NCBI GenBank assembly: GCA_025360785.1
Contig: JANYBN010000209.1
Span: forward strand, 1 to 32,469
DNA length: 32,469 nt
Direction of reading: 5' to 3'
Origin: Geobacter sp.
Lineage (GTDB): Bacteria > Desulfobacterota > Desulfuromonadia > Geobacterales > Pseudopelobacteraceae
Shown here: in pieces, positions 14,754 to 23,571 of the stretch
How positions within the stretch are numbered: the stretch's first letter is position 1
Layout: each line of letters begins with the position of its first letter
Notes under the pieces: generated by a model
The model's input: the letters and a program-made list of their open reading frames with translations, nothing else
Told to the model about the DNA's origin: nothing
The model's database searches: none
Program-made: the position numbers and the translations under genes

Positions 14754-17258
14754 ATGAAAGCTGTCATTATGGCGGGTGGCTTCGGCACCCGCATCCAGCC
14801 GCTTACCGGTAGTATGCCTAAACCGATGATACCGCTCTTCAACCGCCCGATCATGCTTCATATCGTAGAACTGCTGAAGAAGTACGACATTACCGAACTT
14901 GTCATGTTGCTCTACCACCAGCCTTTTTATATCAAAAACTTCTTCCGCGACGGTTCCGATTTCGGAGTAAAAATCACTTATGTGACCCCTATTGCCGATA
15001 TGGGTACGGCCGGGGCGGTCAAGGCTGCCGAGAAATATCTTGATGAGCGTTTCCTGGTTATCAGCGGCGATCTCCTGACCGATTTCAACCTCAAAAAAAT
15101 TCTGGATTTTCATGCCGATCACAAGGCAAAGGCCACAATTACTTTAACATCCGTCAAAGATCCACTCCAGTTCGGGGTTGTGATCACTGACAAGGAGAAG
15201 CGCATCACCCAGTTTTTGGAAAAGCCGGGCTGGGGCGAGGTCATCTCCGATACAATCAATACCGGGATCTATGTGCTGGAACCGGAGATTTTAAAATACA
15301 TCCCTGAGGGGGAAAATTTTGATTTTTCGCAGGATCTATTCCCGCTGATGTTGAAAAAGAAGGATGCACTGTTCGGTGTGACTGCCAAGGGATACTGGCG
15401 AGATATCGGCAACACCGATTCATACCGAGAAGCGTACCACGACATTTTCAAAGGCAGGGTCAACCTGAAAATTGACGAGCCGAAGCAGGATTTTGTCGGT
15501 AAGGATCTACGGATCGGAGCTGACGTCAAACTGGAACATGCATCCGGGCTAGAGGGGACTGTCGTTATCGGCGACAACAGCCAGATTCTGGGCGACGTGC
15601 GCATAAAAGATTCTGTGATCGGCCGCAACTGTACTGTTGAAGCCGGAGTCAGGCTCAACCGGTGCGTTATCTGGGACAATTCATATGTCAAAAAAGGGGC
15701 TAAGATTACCGACAGTGTCATCTGCTCCAATGTACGTATCGGCCAGGGAGCCACTCTTGAGGAGGGAGTAATTGTTGCTGACGAGACTTCGGTCGGTGAC
15801 GAGGCGGTCATCAAGGCCGATGTCAAAATCTGGCCAAAAAAGACCATTGAGGCCGGTGCAACTGTTACCTCAAATATGATCTGGGGTGAAAAATGGAAAA
15901 AGGCCCTTTTTGAGGGTGCAATAATCAAGGGACTCTCCAATATGGAACTTACCCCTGAATTTTGCGCCAAGCTGGGGTGCGCCTACGGAACATCGCTCCC
16001 CAAAGGAAGCTTCGTGCTGGGTGGTCGTGACTCCAACCCTTCGTCCCGAATGCTTAAGCGCTGTTTCATCGGAGGTCTGCTGTCTGCCGGCATCAATGTT
16101 CGTGACATGAAGATGACCTCGTTGCCACTTGTTCGCTATAAGCTAAAGACATTTGGTGAGGTGGGTGGGGTACATTTCCGCCAGGCACAGGATGATCCGG
16201 CTTTACTGGAAATCGTTTTCCTTGATGGTGACGGACTCGATTTTTCAAGTAATATGGGCAAGAACGTTGAGCGCATATTTTTCAAGGAAAATTTCCGTCG
16301 TGCGCACCATACCGAACCTGGAGTTATCACTGATATCAACAATGTCGGAGATTTTTACCGTGAAGGATTTTTGCGGGCGCTGGATCGTGAACTGCTCAAA
16401 AAATCGGCTTTCACAGTGGTTGTAGACTTCAGTTTTTCACCTGCCAGCCAGACTCTTCCTCAACTTTTGAATGAACTGGGATTCTCGGTCATCGCACTCA
16501 ATGCTTATGTGGATGAGGGACGCGGAGTTCCGATTAAGGAAAAAACCCAGGCATTGAACCAGCTTTCGACAATAGTTTCGTCGTTGGGGGCTCAGGCCGG
16601 TTTCTGGCTTGACCCTTCCGCAGAAGCTATCACAATGGTTGATGAAAACGGCCGGATTTATTCCGGCATCGAACTGCTGTCACTGACTGTGGCGCTGATG
16701 TTGAAAACAGGGCAGAAAGGTGCGGTTGCTGTGCCAGTGCAGGCTCCCTCCACAATTGAGCAGATGGCGATGCAAAAAGGATGTCAGGTTGTCCGCACCA
16801 AGAGTTCTGACCGCGCTATGCAGGAGGTCGCCTCCTCTACAGAAATCGTCCTGACCGGCGCCACTGATGGTCGCTTCGCCTTTCCACGCTTTCAGTCTGC
16901 CTTCGACGGCATGTTTGCTATTGCTAGATTAATGGAGCTGTGCGCAGCCAGCGGAGAAACTCTATCAGAGGCACTATCGGATGTCCCACGCAGCGCCTTT
17001 CTTCAAACCAGCCTCCCCTGCCCTTGGGAAATGAAGGGTGGCATCATGCGCAAGATGAGTGAGGACAGCCTTGAAAAAGAGGCTACATTCATCGATGGGA
17101 TCAAAGTACATTTTGGCGCAGAATGGGTCTTGGTACTCCCCGACCAATATTTACCAGTGGTCCATATCGTAGCCGAATCGAAGGATCAGAAGTCGGCTCA
17201 GAAGCTTCTGGGAGAGTACGAGAAGAAGATTCTGGCGTGGAAGAAGGAGATGGTTTAA
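14754..17258 (+). CDS. Nucleotidyltransferase/left-handed beta-helix/phosphohexomutase-like fusion (MPG1-type)
   Basis: 834 residues in three parts. Residues 1-235 are a sugar-phosphate nucleotidyltransferase: AGGFGTRIQPLT, PKPMIPL, GDLLTDF and a GYWRDIGN metal region. Residues about 245-385 are hexapeptide repeats of a left-handed beta-helix (VIGDNSQIL, SVIGRNCTVEAGV). Residues about 390-834 resemble the alpha-D-phosphohexomutase fold. This architecture is annotated as mannose-1-phosphate guanylyltransferase-like in several lineages. In the mutase part, the phosphoserine loop position reads RQAQDDP (476-482), with no Ser-His-Asn, and the metal-loop position reads DPSAEA (from 620) instead of DGDADR, so mutase activity is doubtful. 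The sugar could be glucose-1-P or mannose-1-P. AAGGAG precedes the ATG. The GH57 gene begins 6 bp later. Confidence 0.85.
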   Translation: MKAVIMAGGFGTRIQPLTGSMPKPMIPLFNRPIMLHIVELLKKYDITELVMLLYHQPFYIKNFFRDGSDFGVKITYVTPIADMGTAGAVKAAEKYLDERFLVISGDLLTDFNLKKILDFHADHKAKATITLTSVKDPLQFGVVITDKEKRITQFLEKPGWGEVISDTINTGIYVLEPEILKYIPEGENFDFSQDLFPLMLKKKDALFGVTAKGYWRDIGNTDSYREAYHDIFKGRVNLKIDEPKQDFVGKDLRIGADVKLEHASGLEGTVVIGDNSQILGDVRIKDSVIGRNCTVEAGVRLNRCVIWDNSYVKKGAKITDSVICSNVRIGQGATLEEGVIVADETSVGDEAVIKADVKIWPKKTIEAGATVTSNMIWGEKWKKALFEGAIIKGLSNMELTPEFCAKLGCAYGTSLPKGSFVLGGRDSNPSSRMLKRCFIGGLLSAGINVRDMKMTSLPLVRYKLKTFGEVGGVHFRQAQDDPALLEIVFLDGDGLDFSSNMGKNVERIFFKENFRRAHHTEPGVITDINNVGDFYREGFLRALDRELLKKSAFTVVVDFSFSPASQTLPQLLNELGFSVIALNAYVDEGRGVPIKEKTQALNQLSTIVSSLGAQAGFWLDPSAEAITMVDENGRIYSGIELLSLTVALMLKTGQKGAVAVPVQAPSTIEQMAMQKGCQVVRTKSSDRAMQEVASSTEIVLTGATDGRFAFPRFQSAFDGMFAIARLMELCAASGETLSEALSDVPRSAFLQTSLPCPWEMKGGIMRKMSEDSLEKEATFIDGIKVHFGAEWVLVLPDQYLPVVHIVAESKDQKSAQKLLGEYEKKILAWKKEMV

Positions 17259-17264
17259 CCGATT

Positions 17265-19454
17265 ATGCCCCAACCCCTCGACGTGGTGATAGTGTGGCAT
17301 ATGCATCAACCATACTACAAAGATCCGCTCAAAAATGAATATGCCCTTCCCTGGACCTATCTGCACGGCATCAAGGATTATTTTGACATGCCGGCCATCG
17401 TCGAAGAAACGCCAGGTGCCAAGGCCGTTTTCAACCTGGTGCCGTCACTGATCGAGCAGTTGCTGGAGTACGCATCCGGCAGCGCCGTTGATCCGTTTCT
17501 TGAAAAAGGGAAAGCCGCACCGTCAGGGTTAAGTCAGGAAGATCGTATTTTTCTGCTGGAGAATTTTTTCTCTGCCAACCGGCAAAACATGATAGAGCCT
17601 TCCCGTCGCTATCTGGAGCTGCTCGATATGGCCGGTGAAGGGAAACCGGGGAGTGCCGCTGAGCGGGTAAGGCACTTCAGCGAGCAGGACCTGCTGGATC
17701 TGCAAGTATGGTTTTTCCTGGCCTGGACCGGTGAGGCGGCCCGGCGCCGCTATCCGGCCTTTGCCGAACTGGTTGCCAAGGGTGAAAACTTTACCGCAGC
17801 TGATAAGGAGCTGTTATTTGCCACCCAGCTGGAAGTTTTACAGGCGATAATACCACTGTACCGACGCCTCCATGAAGAAGGACGGATTGAGTTGTCGGTG
17901 ACACCATACTTTCATCCGATTCTGCCGTTGCTGTGCGACGTTAGCTGCGCCAAGACTGCTATGCCGAAAGTTGCGCTCCCTGCTTCCAGCTTTCGCTATC
18001 CCGAGGACGCCAGAGCCCAGATCCGGCGTGGCATTAATTATTTCCGCGAGATATTCGGTTTTACCCCGACCGGCATGTGGCCTTCGGAGGGTTCAGTCAG
18101 CATCGATACGTTGACGATTATTGCAGAGAGCGGAATCCGCTGGATTGCTACCGATGAGGAAATTCTTGGAAAAAGCATAGATGGCGGGCTTGGTTCTCAT
18201 AAGGAACGTTTGTATCGCCCCTGGCGCTACAGCAGCAGCAAAGGTGAGATTGGTGCGTTCTTCCGGGATCATGAGCTCTCCGACCTTATCGGCTTCACCT
18301 ATTCGCAGTGGGAGCCGGGGCGGGCGGTGGCCGATCTGTGCGGCCGCCTGAATGCTATCAAGTCAAGTCTGGGTGGCGATGGCCGGGTAGTCCCGATCAT
18401 TCTGGATGGTGAAAATGCCTGGGAGTACTATCCCAACAACGCCTATGATTTTCTGCACAGTATGTACAAAGGGATTGCAGCATCACCGACTCTTCGTTTG
18501 ACCACCTGCAGTGAGGTATTGCAAGAGACCCGTTTCGACGGACGCCTGCATACGATCTTTCCCGGATCGTGGATTAACGGCAACTACGGGATCTGGGTTG
18601 GCCATCATGAAGAGAATCTCGCCTGGGACCTTATTGCACATGCCCGCGAAGCGGCGGTATCCGGCAACCAGTTGGTTGCCGAGGCTCTTGAATGCGGGGA
18701 ACCTTCTGAGGACGTTACGGCCGAGATGATCTGCCGTTCTCTATATGCTGCAGAGGGGAGCGACTGGTTCTGGTGGTACGGCGATGACCATTTTTCACCA
18801 CATAGCGACCGTTTTGACCGTCTTTTTCGTCAGCACCTGATGAACATATACCGGCTTCTGGGACAGGATCCTCCCCGAGAACTGCTGGAGCCGATCAAGA
18901 AGAAAAACCCGGCCGGATTGATCCGTGAACCGGCTGCGTTTATCGATCCGGAGATCACAGGCAGAATCAGCGATTACTTTGAGTGGCTGGCCGCCGGCCT
19001 GTATGACTTGACCCGTCAGGGGTCTGCCATGCACTCATCTGACCGGATGCTGCAGAGTTTCTATTACGGCTATAACAATAGTTGCTTCTTTATCAGGATT
19101 GACGGAGTTCAGGAGCTTTCTCGCCTGCTGAAGGATGATGATGTACTCAATCTGCACCTGATCTATGATCATGACTACCGGCTGACGATGCAGATCAAGA
19201 ACGATGAAGGACTGCTGCAGATCAAGGAAAACGGGGTCTGGACTTCTACCAATAACTATTGCCGCTGGAAGATCGCCAAGATCTGTGAAATCAGTATTCC
19301 GCTTAACAGCATTATGTTGATATCCGGAAGCAAGCTGTTCATCTCCGTTGCATTGGTGCGTGACAACGAGGAGATCGGTCGCTGGCCGAGTGATGCGCCG
19401 TTGATGCTGTATTATGCCGGAGCGGATATTGAATTGGACAATTGGTTGATTTGA
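17265..19454 (+). CDS. Glycoside hydrolase family 57 protein (alpha-amylase/4-alpha-glucanotransferase type)
   Basis: 729 residues. The conserved GH57 regions appear in order: WHMHQPYY at 11-18 (region 1), YFHPILPLL (region 2), GMWPSEGS with the likely nucleophile Glu275 (region 3), and LDGENAWEYYP with the likely acid/base Asp381 (region 4). The C-terminal third holds the all-beta/helical accessory part. There is no signal peptide, so it acts in the cytoplasm, probably on glycogen or other alpha-1,4-glucan. It sits 6 bp behind the nucleotidyltransferase fusion, with GGAG inside that gene's end, and galT follows 65 bp later. Together they suggest storage-glucan or nucleotide-sugar turnover. 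Whether it hydrolyses, transfers or branches cannot be decided from sequence alone. Confidence 0.9.
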   Translation: MPQPLDVVIVWHMHQPYYKDPLKNEYALPWTYLHGIKDYFDMPAIVEETPGAKAVFNLVPSLIEQLLEYASGSAVDPFLEKGKAAPSGLSQEDRIFLLENFFSANRQNMIEPSRRYLELLDMAGEGKPGSAAERVRHFSEQDLLDLQVWFFLAWTGEAARRRYPAFAELVAKGENFTAADKELLFATQLEVLQAIIPLYRRLHEEGRIELSVTPYFHPILPLLCDVSCAKTAMPKVALPASSFRYPEDARAQIRRGINYFREIFGFTPTGMWPSEGSVSIDTLTIIAESGIRWIATDEEILGKSIDGGLGSHKERLYRPWRYSSSKGEIGAFFRDHELSDLIGFTYSQWEPGRAVADLCGRLNAIKSSLGGDGRVVPIILDGENAWEYYPNNAYDFLHSMYKGIAASPTLRLTTCSEVLQETRFDGRLHTIFPGSWINGNYGIWVGHHEENLAWDLIAHAREAAVSGNQLVAEALECGEPSEDVTAEMICRSLYAAEGSDWFWWYGDDHFSPHSDRFDRLFRQHLMNIYRLLGQDPPRELLEPIKKKNPAGLIREPAAFIDPEITGRISDYFEWLAAGLYDLTRQGSAMHSSDRMLQSFYYGYNNSCFFIRIDGVQELSRLLKDDDVLNLHLIYDHDYRLTMQIKNDEGLLQIKENGVWTSTNNYCRWKIAKICEISIPLNSIMLISGSKLFISVALVRDNEEIGRWPSDAPLMLYYAGADIELDNWLI

Positions 19455-19519
19455 ACATCGCTCAGGGGTCTGTGTAAAGTTACGCTATACCCGTTGCCTT
19501 TACCATTGGGGAGCTATTT

Positions 19520-20545
19520 ATGTCTGAACTACGTTGGGATCCGATAAAACTGCATTGGGTAATTATTGCCACCGAGCGTGGGCGCCGCCCGCGTGATTTT
19601 CAGGTGGAACCGGAGCAGAGCGGCATGATCGCCTGTCCGTTTTGTTACGGCAATGAGGATAAAACCCCGCCGGAGATTTTTGCCATTCGCACGAGCGGCC
19701 TGCCCAACGCCCCTAACTGGCGGGTACGGGTGATTCCCAACAAATATCCCGCCTTGCGAGTGGAGGGCGATCTCAACAACCACGGCTATGGCATGTATGA
19801 TGTTATGAACGGCATCGGCGCACACGAGGTTATCATTGAAAATCCGGATCACAACCGCACGCTGGCCGATCTTACGGTTAATGAGGTAAATGATGTTCTG
19901 ACGGCGTATCGTCATCGCTATCTTGACTTGCGCAAAGATTTCCGATTTCGTTACATGGTATTGTTCAAAAACCATGGGACCCGCGCCGGCGCGTCCCTTT
20001 CTCATTCCCACAGTCAGCTTATTGCGGTGCCGCTGCTGCCGCCGGTGGCAAGTACCCAACTGAAAGTGTCCCGCAATTACTTCAGTGACAAGGAGCGATG
20101 CGTATTCTGCGATCTAATTGAATTCGAGCTTCGCGAAGGTGTACGCGTAGTAAAGGAATTCTCAAACTTCGTAACGCTGACCCCTTACGCTTCCAGCTCG
20201 CCATTCGAACTGCGTCTTTATCCCAAGCGCCACAGTCATGACTTTGCCCTTATGAACGATGCCCAGCTGGCCGAATTAGCTGTGGCGATGAAGGATATGC
20301 TGCTCCGGGTCAAGACGGTACTCCGCGACGCGCCCTACAATTTCATCCTTCACACTGCTCCCCCAATGCATAGACGCCCAGGCAAACCTGAGCATTGGAA
20401 CTCTCTTGAATATGATTATCACTGGCACATCGAGCTGGTGCCGCGCCTGACACAAGTGGCCGGTTTTGAGTGGGGCACCGGTTTTTATATCAACCCGACA
20501 TCGCCAGAAGATGCCGCCCAGTTTTTGAGAGAGGCTGATGTCTGA
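19520..20545 (+). CDS. galT: Galactose-1-phosphate uridylyltransferase (HIT-superfamily)
   Basis: 341 residues. It has two Zn-binding CxxC pairs (CPFC near 40, CVFCDLIE near 195) and the catalytic HIT-type loop His162-Ser-His164-Ser-Gln166, where E. coli GalT has HPHxQ. NKYPALR, HEVIIENPDHN and FKNHGTRAGASLSHSHSQ are GalT signatures. The second half contains PFELRLYPKRHSHDF and a YHWHIELVPR segment. It transfers a nucleotidyl group between hexose-1-phosphates. In organisms without a Leloir pathway, relatives act on ADP-glucose or UDP-glucose, and the neighbouring GH57 and nucleotidyltransferase make a glucan role plausible. The start is ATG 19520 with GGGGAG ahead. The stop overlaps the next gene by 8 bp. 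Confidence 0.92.
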   Translation: MSELRWDPIKLHWVIIATERGRRPRDFQVEPEQSGMIACPFCYGNEDKTPPEIFAIRTSGLPNAPNWRVRVIPNKYPALRVEGDLNNHGYGMYDVMNGIGAHEVIIENPDHNRTLADLTVNEVNDVLTAYRHRYLDLRKDFRFRYMVLFKNHGTRAGASLSHSHSQLIAVPLLPPVASTQLKVSRNYFSDKERCVFCDLIEFELREGVRVVKEFSNFVTLTPYASSSPFELRLYPKRHSHDFALMNDAQLAELAVAMKDMLLRVKTVLRDAPYNFILHTAPPMHRRPGKPEHWNSLEYDYHWHIELVPRLTQVAGFEWGTGFYINPTSPEDAAQFLREADV

Positions 20546-21401
20546 GATCCGGAATACCCTTAACGCGCTCTACGCATCCAGGTCAACTCAACACCTGGGC
20601 AATGATCCGCTTTCCTTCTGTCACCGCTACCTTGACCCCGCTGATCAAGAGATTGTCGCTGTTATCGCTTCATCATTTGCCTACGGCTCAGTAGTCATTA
20701 TTCTAAGGACGCTGGAAGCGATATTTGCCGAGATGGGTTCGTCGCCTAGGAATTATGTAGAGCGATTTGATCCTAAAGACGGCCTGCGAATTTTTTCAGG
20801 ATTCAAGCACCGTTTTAACGATGGCCGCGACCTGTGCGCACTACTGTGGGGAATGCGGCAGATATTAGAGCAGTCAGGTAGTATTCAGTCTTTTTTTCTA
20901 CGTGGCCACAATAATGCAGACAAAGATATAAGTGGCTCCTTGAACCGCTACTCATCGGCTGTTCTGGCACTTGACTATGTTAAAATATTTGGGGCTAAGG
21001 AGATCCCATCTGACTCCTACTTCGCATTTCTATTCCCCGCTCCCGTTTCCGGCAGCGCCTGCAAAAGACTCTGCATGTTTCTGCGCTGGATGGTCCGCCC
21101 GGCAGACGGAGTCGATCTCGGCTTGTGGAACGGGGTATCTCCAGCACAACTGATTATTCCGGTTGATACCCACATCAGTCGCATCAGCCGCTATCTCGGC
21201 CTGACCAGCAGAAAGGTCGCCGACTGGCGTATGGCTCAGGAAATCACCGCTGCCCTGCGCCTGTTTGACGCTTCGGATCCGGTGAAATACGATTTTTCTC
21301 TGGCTCATCTCGGCATCAGCGACGGCTGCGACGGTAAAAATTCAACTCGTTGCACGTCATGTCCGATTGCCGAAATCTGCGCTCAGAATCAGACTAAATA
21401 G
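20538..21401 (+). CDS. TIGR02757 (DUF2400) family protein, DNA-glycosylase-like
   Basis: 287 residues starting at an ATG inside the galT end (ATGTCTGA overlap of 8 bp). Family landmarks are the N-terminal DPLSFCHRYLDPADQEIVAV segment, FNDGRDL, and the central RWMVRPADGVDLGLW. The C-terminal 80 residues match the layout of endonuclease III-type HhH-GPD enzymes: PVDTHISRISRYLGL (Asp210 at the position of the catalytic Asp) and a loop of four cysteines, Cys264-x7-Cys272-x2-Cys275-x5-Cys281, close to the C-x6-C-x2-C-x5-C [4Fe-4S] loop. The helix-hairpin-helix with the catalytic Lys (LPGVGRKTA in EndoIII) is not seen, so any base excision activity would be monofunctional or lost. The function of the family is not established. 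Confidence 0.88.
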   Translation: MSEIRNTLNALYASRSTQHLGNDPLSFCHRYLDPADQEIVAVIASSFAYGSVVIILRTLEAIFAEMGSSPRNYVERFDPKDGLRIFSGFKHRFNDGRDLCALLWGMRQILEQSGSIQSFFLRGHNNADKDISGSLNRYSSAVLALDYVKIFGAKEIPSDSYFAFLFPAPVSGSACKRLCMFLRWMVRPADGVDLGLWNGVSPAQLIIPVDTHISRISRYLGLTSRKVADWRMAQEITAALRLFDASDPVKYDFSLAHLGISDGCDGKNSTRCTSCPIAEICAQNQTK

Positions 21402-21422
21402 TCGAAATGTCAGCGTAATGAT

Positions 21423-21451
21423 TTGACACCACCCCCCCTTTCTGTTATACG
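21423..21451 (+). promoter_or_regulatory. Sigma-70-type promoter for the DUF3426 gene
   Basis: A perfect TTGACA (21423-21428), a 17-nt spacer that contains a C7 run, and TATACG (21446-21451). The leader to the ATG at 21521 is about 63 nt and holds an 8-bp inverted repeat, GATAGTTT (21467-21474) with AAACTATC (21495-21502), just ahead of the GAGGAG ribosome-binding site. Confidence 0.55.
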
Positions 21452-21520
21452 ACTAGCGTTGTTTTAGATAGTTTCCGTGGTTTTCTGTATAAATAAACTA
21501 TCATCATCGAGGAGTCGCAG

Positions 21521-22963
21521 ATGATAATCCAATGCGAAAAATGTCAGACAAAATTCAAGCTTGACGATTCCAGAGTCACTGACAAAGGCGTAAAAGTCCG
21601 CTGCACCAAGTGTAAGCATGTATTCAGAGTGCAGAAGGATGCACCCGATGCAAAGGATAATGAAGCTTGCCTGATTCCTTCCTGTGCTGCAGAGCCTGAA
21701 ACTTCATCTCTGACTCCCGAAGACAACCAGTTTGCAGCAGACTCGGCTCAAAATGTACCGTTTGATTCTGAAGCTTTCGATAATACTTCTTTCCGTAGCG
21801 AACCAGCTGATTTATGTTCGCCGGAGTCGTCGTCTTTTGATTCCACTGCCATATCGTTTGATACTGATGACGATAATGTTGCTGAAGCAGAGAATACCCT
21901 TTCAGCCACTGTTAAACCCGACCCCAAGGGTGGTGAAATCGATTTTTCCGGCTTTGATTTTAGCGACAACGAGTCAACAGATTCTTTTTCCGACAGTGCT
22001 ATCAAATCTGTACCGGCTGTACAACAAAAGGAAGCCCCGCAGGGGCTCGATTTTTCAGATGATGATATGTTCGGAGCCGTTGTGCAGGCAACTCCAGAAA
22101 CATCAAACGATACAATATCCTTTGATTTTGAAGGTGGCAGCTTTGCCGAATCCATGGATATGGGCGGCCAGGATTCAATCAGTAAAAGCGGCACATTATT
22201 TTCACTTGACTCATCCGGCAATACACCATTCAATCTGGGTGAAATTGACTTTGGCGATGAACTTACCTCGGTAGCCGTTCAGCAAGTAAATCCAGATGAT
22301 CTGAAACCTTCCCAGGAGATTCTATTTGCACCTTTAGCTAAAACTCAGGTCTTAGCGGAGGATGATGAATTAGCGCGATCATTCTTGGAGGAAGAGCCAG
22401 ATGGCAAACAGCAGGAACTTCCGCCACTTTCGATAGCTTCGCGACGCAAACGGAATCCACTTTTCAGTGGAGTGATAGTTTTAGTAGCACTGATTGTTTT
22501 CTCAGTTATATGCTATTTAGGCTATTCTTCATTTTCCGCCAATATGGAGACTGCCTCCCCTGAGACCGGCAAAATTAATATACGAATCGTGAAAACTGCC
22601 TATCTTGTTAACGACACTGCGGGTGAACTGCTTGTGATTTCTGGTGAGGCGATTAATGAATATCCAAAACCGCGGGCGGCGTTGCAAGTCAAGGTGACCA
22701 TATTTGATGCGACGGAGCAAGCTGTCGCTACTAAGACAGCATATGCCGGAAATCCTCTGACCGTGGAGCAACTGAAGAAACTGCCGCTAGACAAGATCGA
22801 GACGGCCATGGCAAATCAGTTTGGCGATTCACTGGCAAACATGGAGGTAGCTCCTGGCAAGTCGGTTCCTTTTGTTGTCGTACTTGCCAATCTTCCCAAA
22901 GGTGCCAAGGATTTTGCAGTACAGTCGGCCGGCTCAACAGTTGCCACCGTGAAGCAGCAATAG
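21521..22963 (+). CDS. MJ0042-type zinc-ribbon membrane protein with C-terminal DUF3426
   Basis: 480 residues. The N-terminal zinc ribbon (about 1-40) has CEKC and CTKC knuckles in the MJ0042 pattern MIIQCEKCQTKFKLDDSRV. Residues about 45-300 are acidic and low-complexity, with repeated DFS/FDF-type motifs. A single membrane helix lies at about 313-335, preceded by the basic SRRKRN, so the ribbon and acidic region face the cytoplasm. The C-terminal domain (about 345-480) matches DUF3426 (NDTAGELLVISGEAINEYPKPRAALQVKVTIFD) and would be periplasmic. The family is common in Geobacter-like and other proteobacteria; its function is unknown. The start is ATG 21521 with GAGGAG ahead. Confidence 0.85.
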   Translation: MIIQCEKCQTKFKLDDSRVTDKGVKVRCTKCKHVFRVQKDAPDAKDNEACLIPSCAAEPETSSLTPEDNQFAADSAQNVPFDSEAFDNTSFRSEPADLCSPESSSFDSTAISFDTDDDNVAEAENTLSATVKPDPKGGEIDFSGFDFSDNESTDSFSDSAIKSVPAVQQKEAPQGLDFSDDDMFGAVVQATPETSNDTISFDFEGGSFAESMDMGGQDSISKSGTLFSLDSSGNTPFNLGEIDFGDELTSVAVQQVNPDDLKPSQEILFAPLAKTQVLAEDDELARSFLEEEPDGKQQELPPLSIASRRKRNPLFSGVIVLVALIVFSVICYLGYSSFSANMETASPETGKINIRIVKTAYLVNDTAGELLVISGEAINEYPKPRAALQVKVTIFDATEQAVATKTAYAGNPLTVEQLKKLPLDKIETAMANQFGDSLANMEVAPGKSVPFVVVLANLPKGAKDFAVQSAGSTVATVKQQ

Positions 22964-22996
22964 TTTCCAAACCAGGCGTTTATCCGGTTACCGAAA

Positions 22997-23039
22997 ATTA
23001 GAAAGGCCGTTGACAATACTTGTCAACGGCCTTTCTAAT
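22997..23039. terminator. Bidirectional intrinsic terminator (19-bp perfect stem)
   Basis: Bases 22997-23015 and 23021-23039 are exact inverted copies around a 5-nt loop (ATACT). It lies between the convergent DUF3426 (plus) and FKBP (minus) genes. The GC-rich core is GGCCGTTGACA with A/T-rich ends, so it can stop transcription from both sides, although the T tracts are short. Confidence 0.8.
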
Positions 23040-23056
23040 AATATAATTATCTTAGT

Positions 23057-23569
23057 TTACAAAATCTCAATCAACCTGATTGTGAAGGTCAAGTCACGAC
23101 CAGCCAAGGGATGATTGCCGTCAAGTGTAATAGTCGTTTCTGTAACATCCGTCACCAGAACCGGCAGTGGGGAGCCATCTTCCAGAATCACTTCCATCTG
23201 ATGACCCGGCTCGGGTTTAATTTCAGCAGGAATTTCACTTCGCTCAATTACAGCAACCATTTCTTCGGCGCGCTGTCCGTATGCATCATCGGACGGAATA
23301 GTTATTGTTATGCTTTGACCCGGTTCAAGTCCGATTACCGCCGCTTCAAATTTCGATATCAACTGCCCGGCGCCAATGACAAACTCCATTGGATCGCAGG
23401 AATTACTATCACAGCCGCACCCTTTATCGAGATTCTTCTTGCTGCTGCAACCACAACCATTATCATTTGGCTGCTCAATATTGCCTTCTGATGAATCAAA
23501 AACGGACACATCTTCAAGTGTTCCAGTGTAGTGTACTTTTACTTTGTCGCCGGTTTTTGCCTGTGCCAT
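23057..23569 (-). CDS. FKBP-type peptidyl-prolyl isomerase, SlyD-like, with Cys-rich insert
   Basis: 170 residues. The FKBP half starts VKVHYTGTLEDVSVFDSSEGN. Residues about 85-150 contain the SlyD-type insert-in-flap chaperone domain (YGQRAEEMVAVIERSEIPAEI and the LEDGSPLPVLVTDVTETTITLDGNHPLAG block), and the fold closes with DLTFTIRLIEIL. The oddity is a segment of about 28 residues at 30-58, between DSSEG and PMEFVIGAGQ. It carries Cys39, 41, 51, 53 and 58 (C-x-C-x9-C-x-C-x4-C) and would be a plausible metal or redox site; E. coli SlyD instead has a Cys/His-rich C-terminal tail, which is missing here. No signal peptide, so cytoplasmic. AAGGAAG precedes the ATG. The DUF167 stop is 2 bp upstream, so they share an operon. 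Confidence 0.92.
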   Translation of the reverse strand: MAQAKTGDKVKVHYTGTLEDVSVFDSSEGNIEQPNDNGCGCSSKKNLDKGCGCDSNSCDPMEFVIGAGQLISKFEAAVIGLEPGQSITITIPSDDAYGQRAEEMVAVIERSEIPAEIKPEPGHQMEVILEDGSPLPVLVTDVTETTITLDGNHPLAGRDLTFTIRLIEIL

Positions 23570-23571
23570 GG

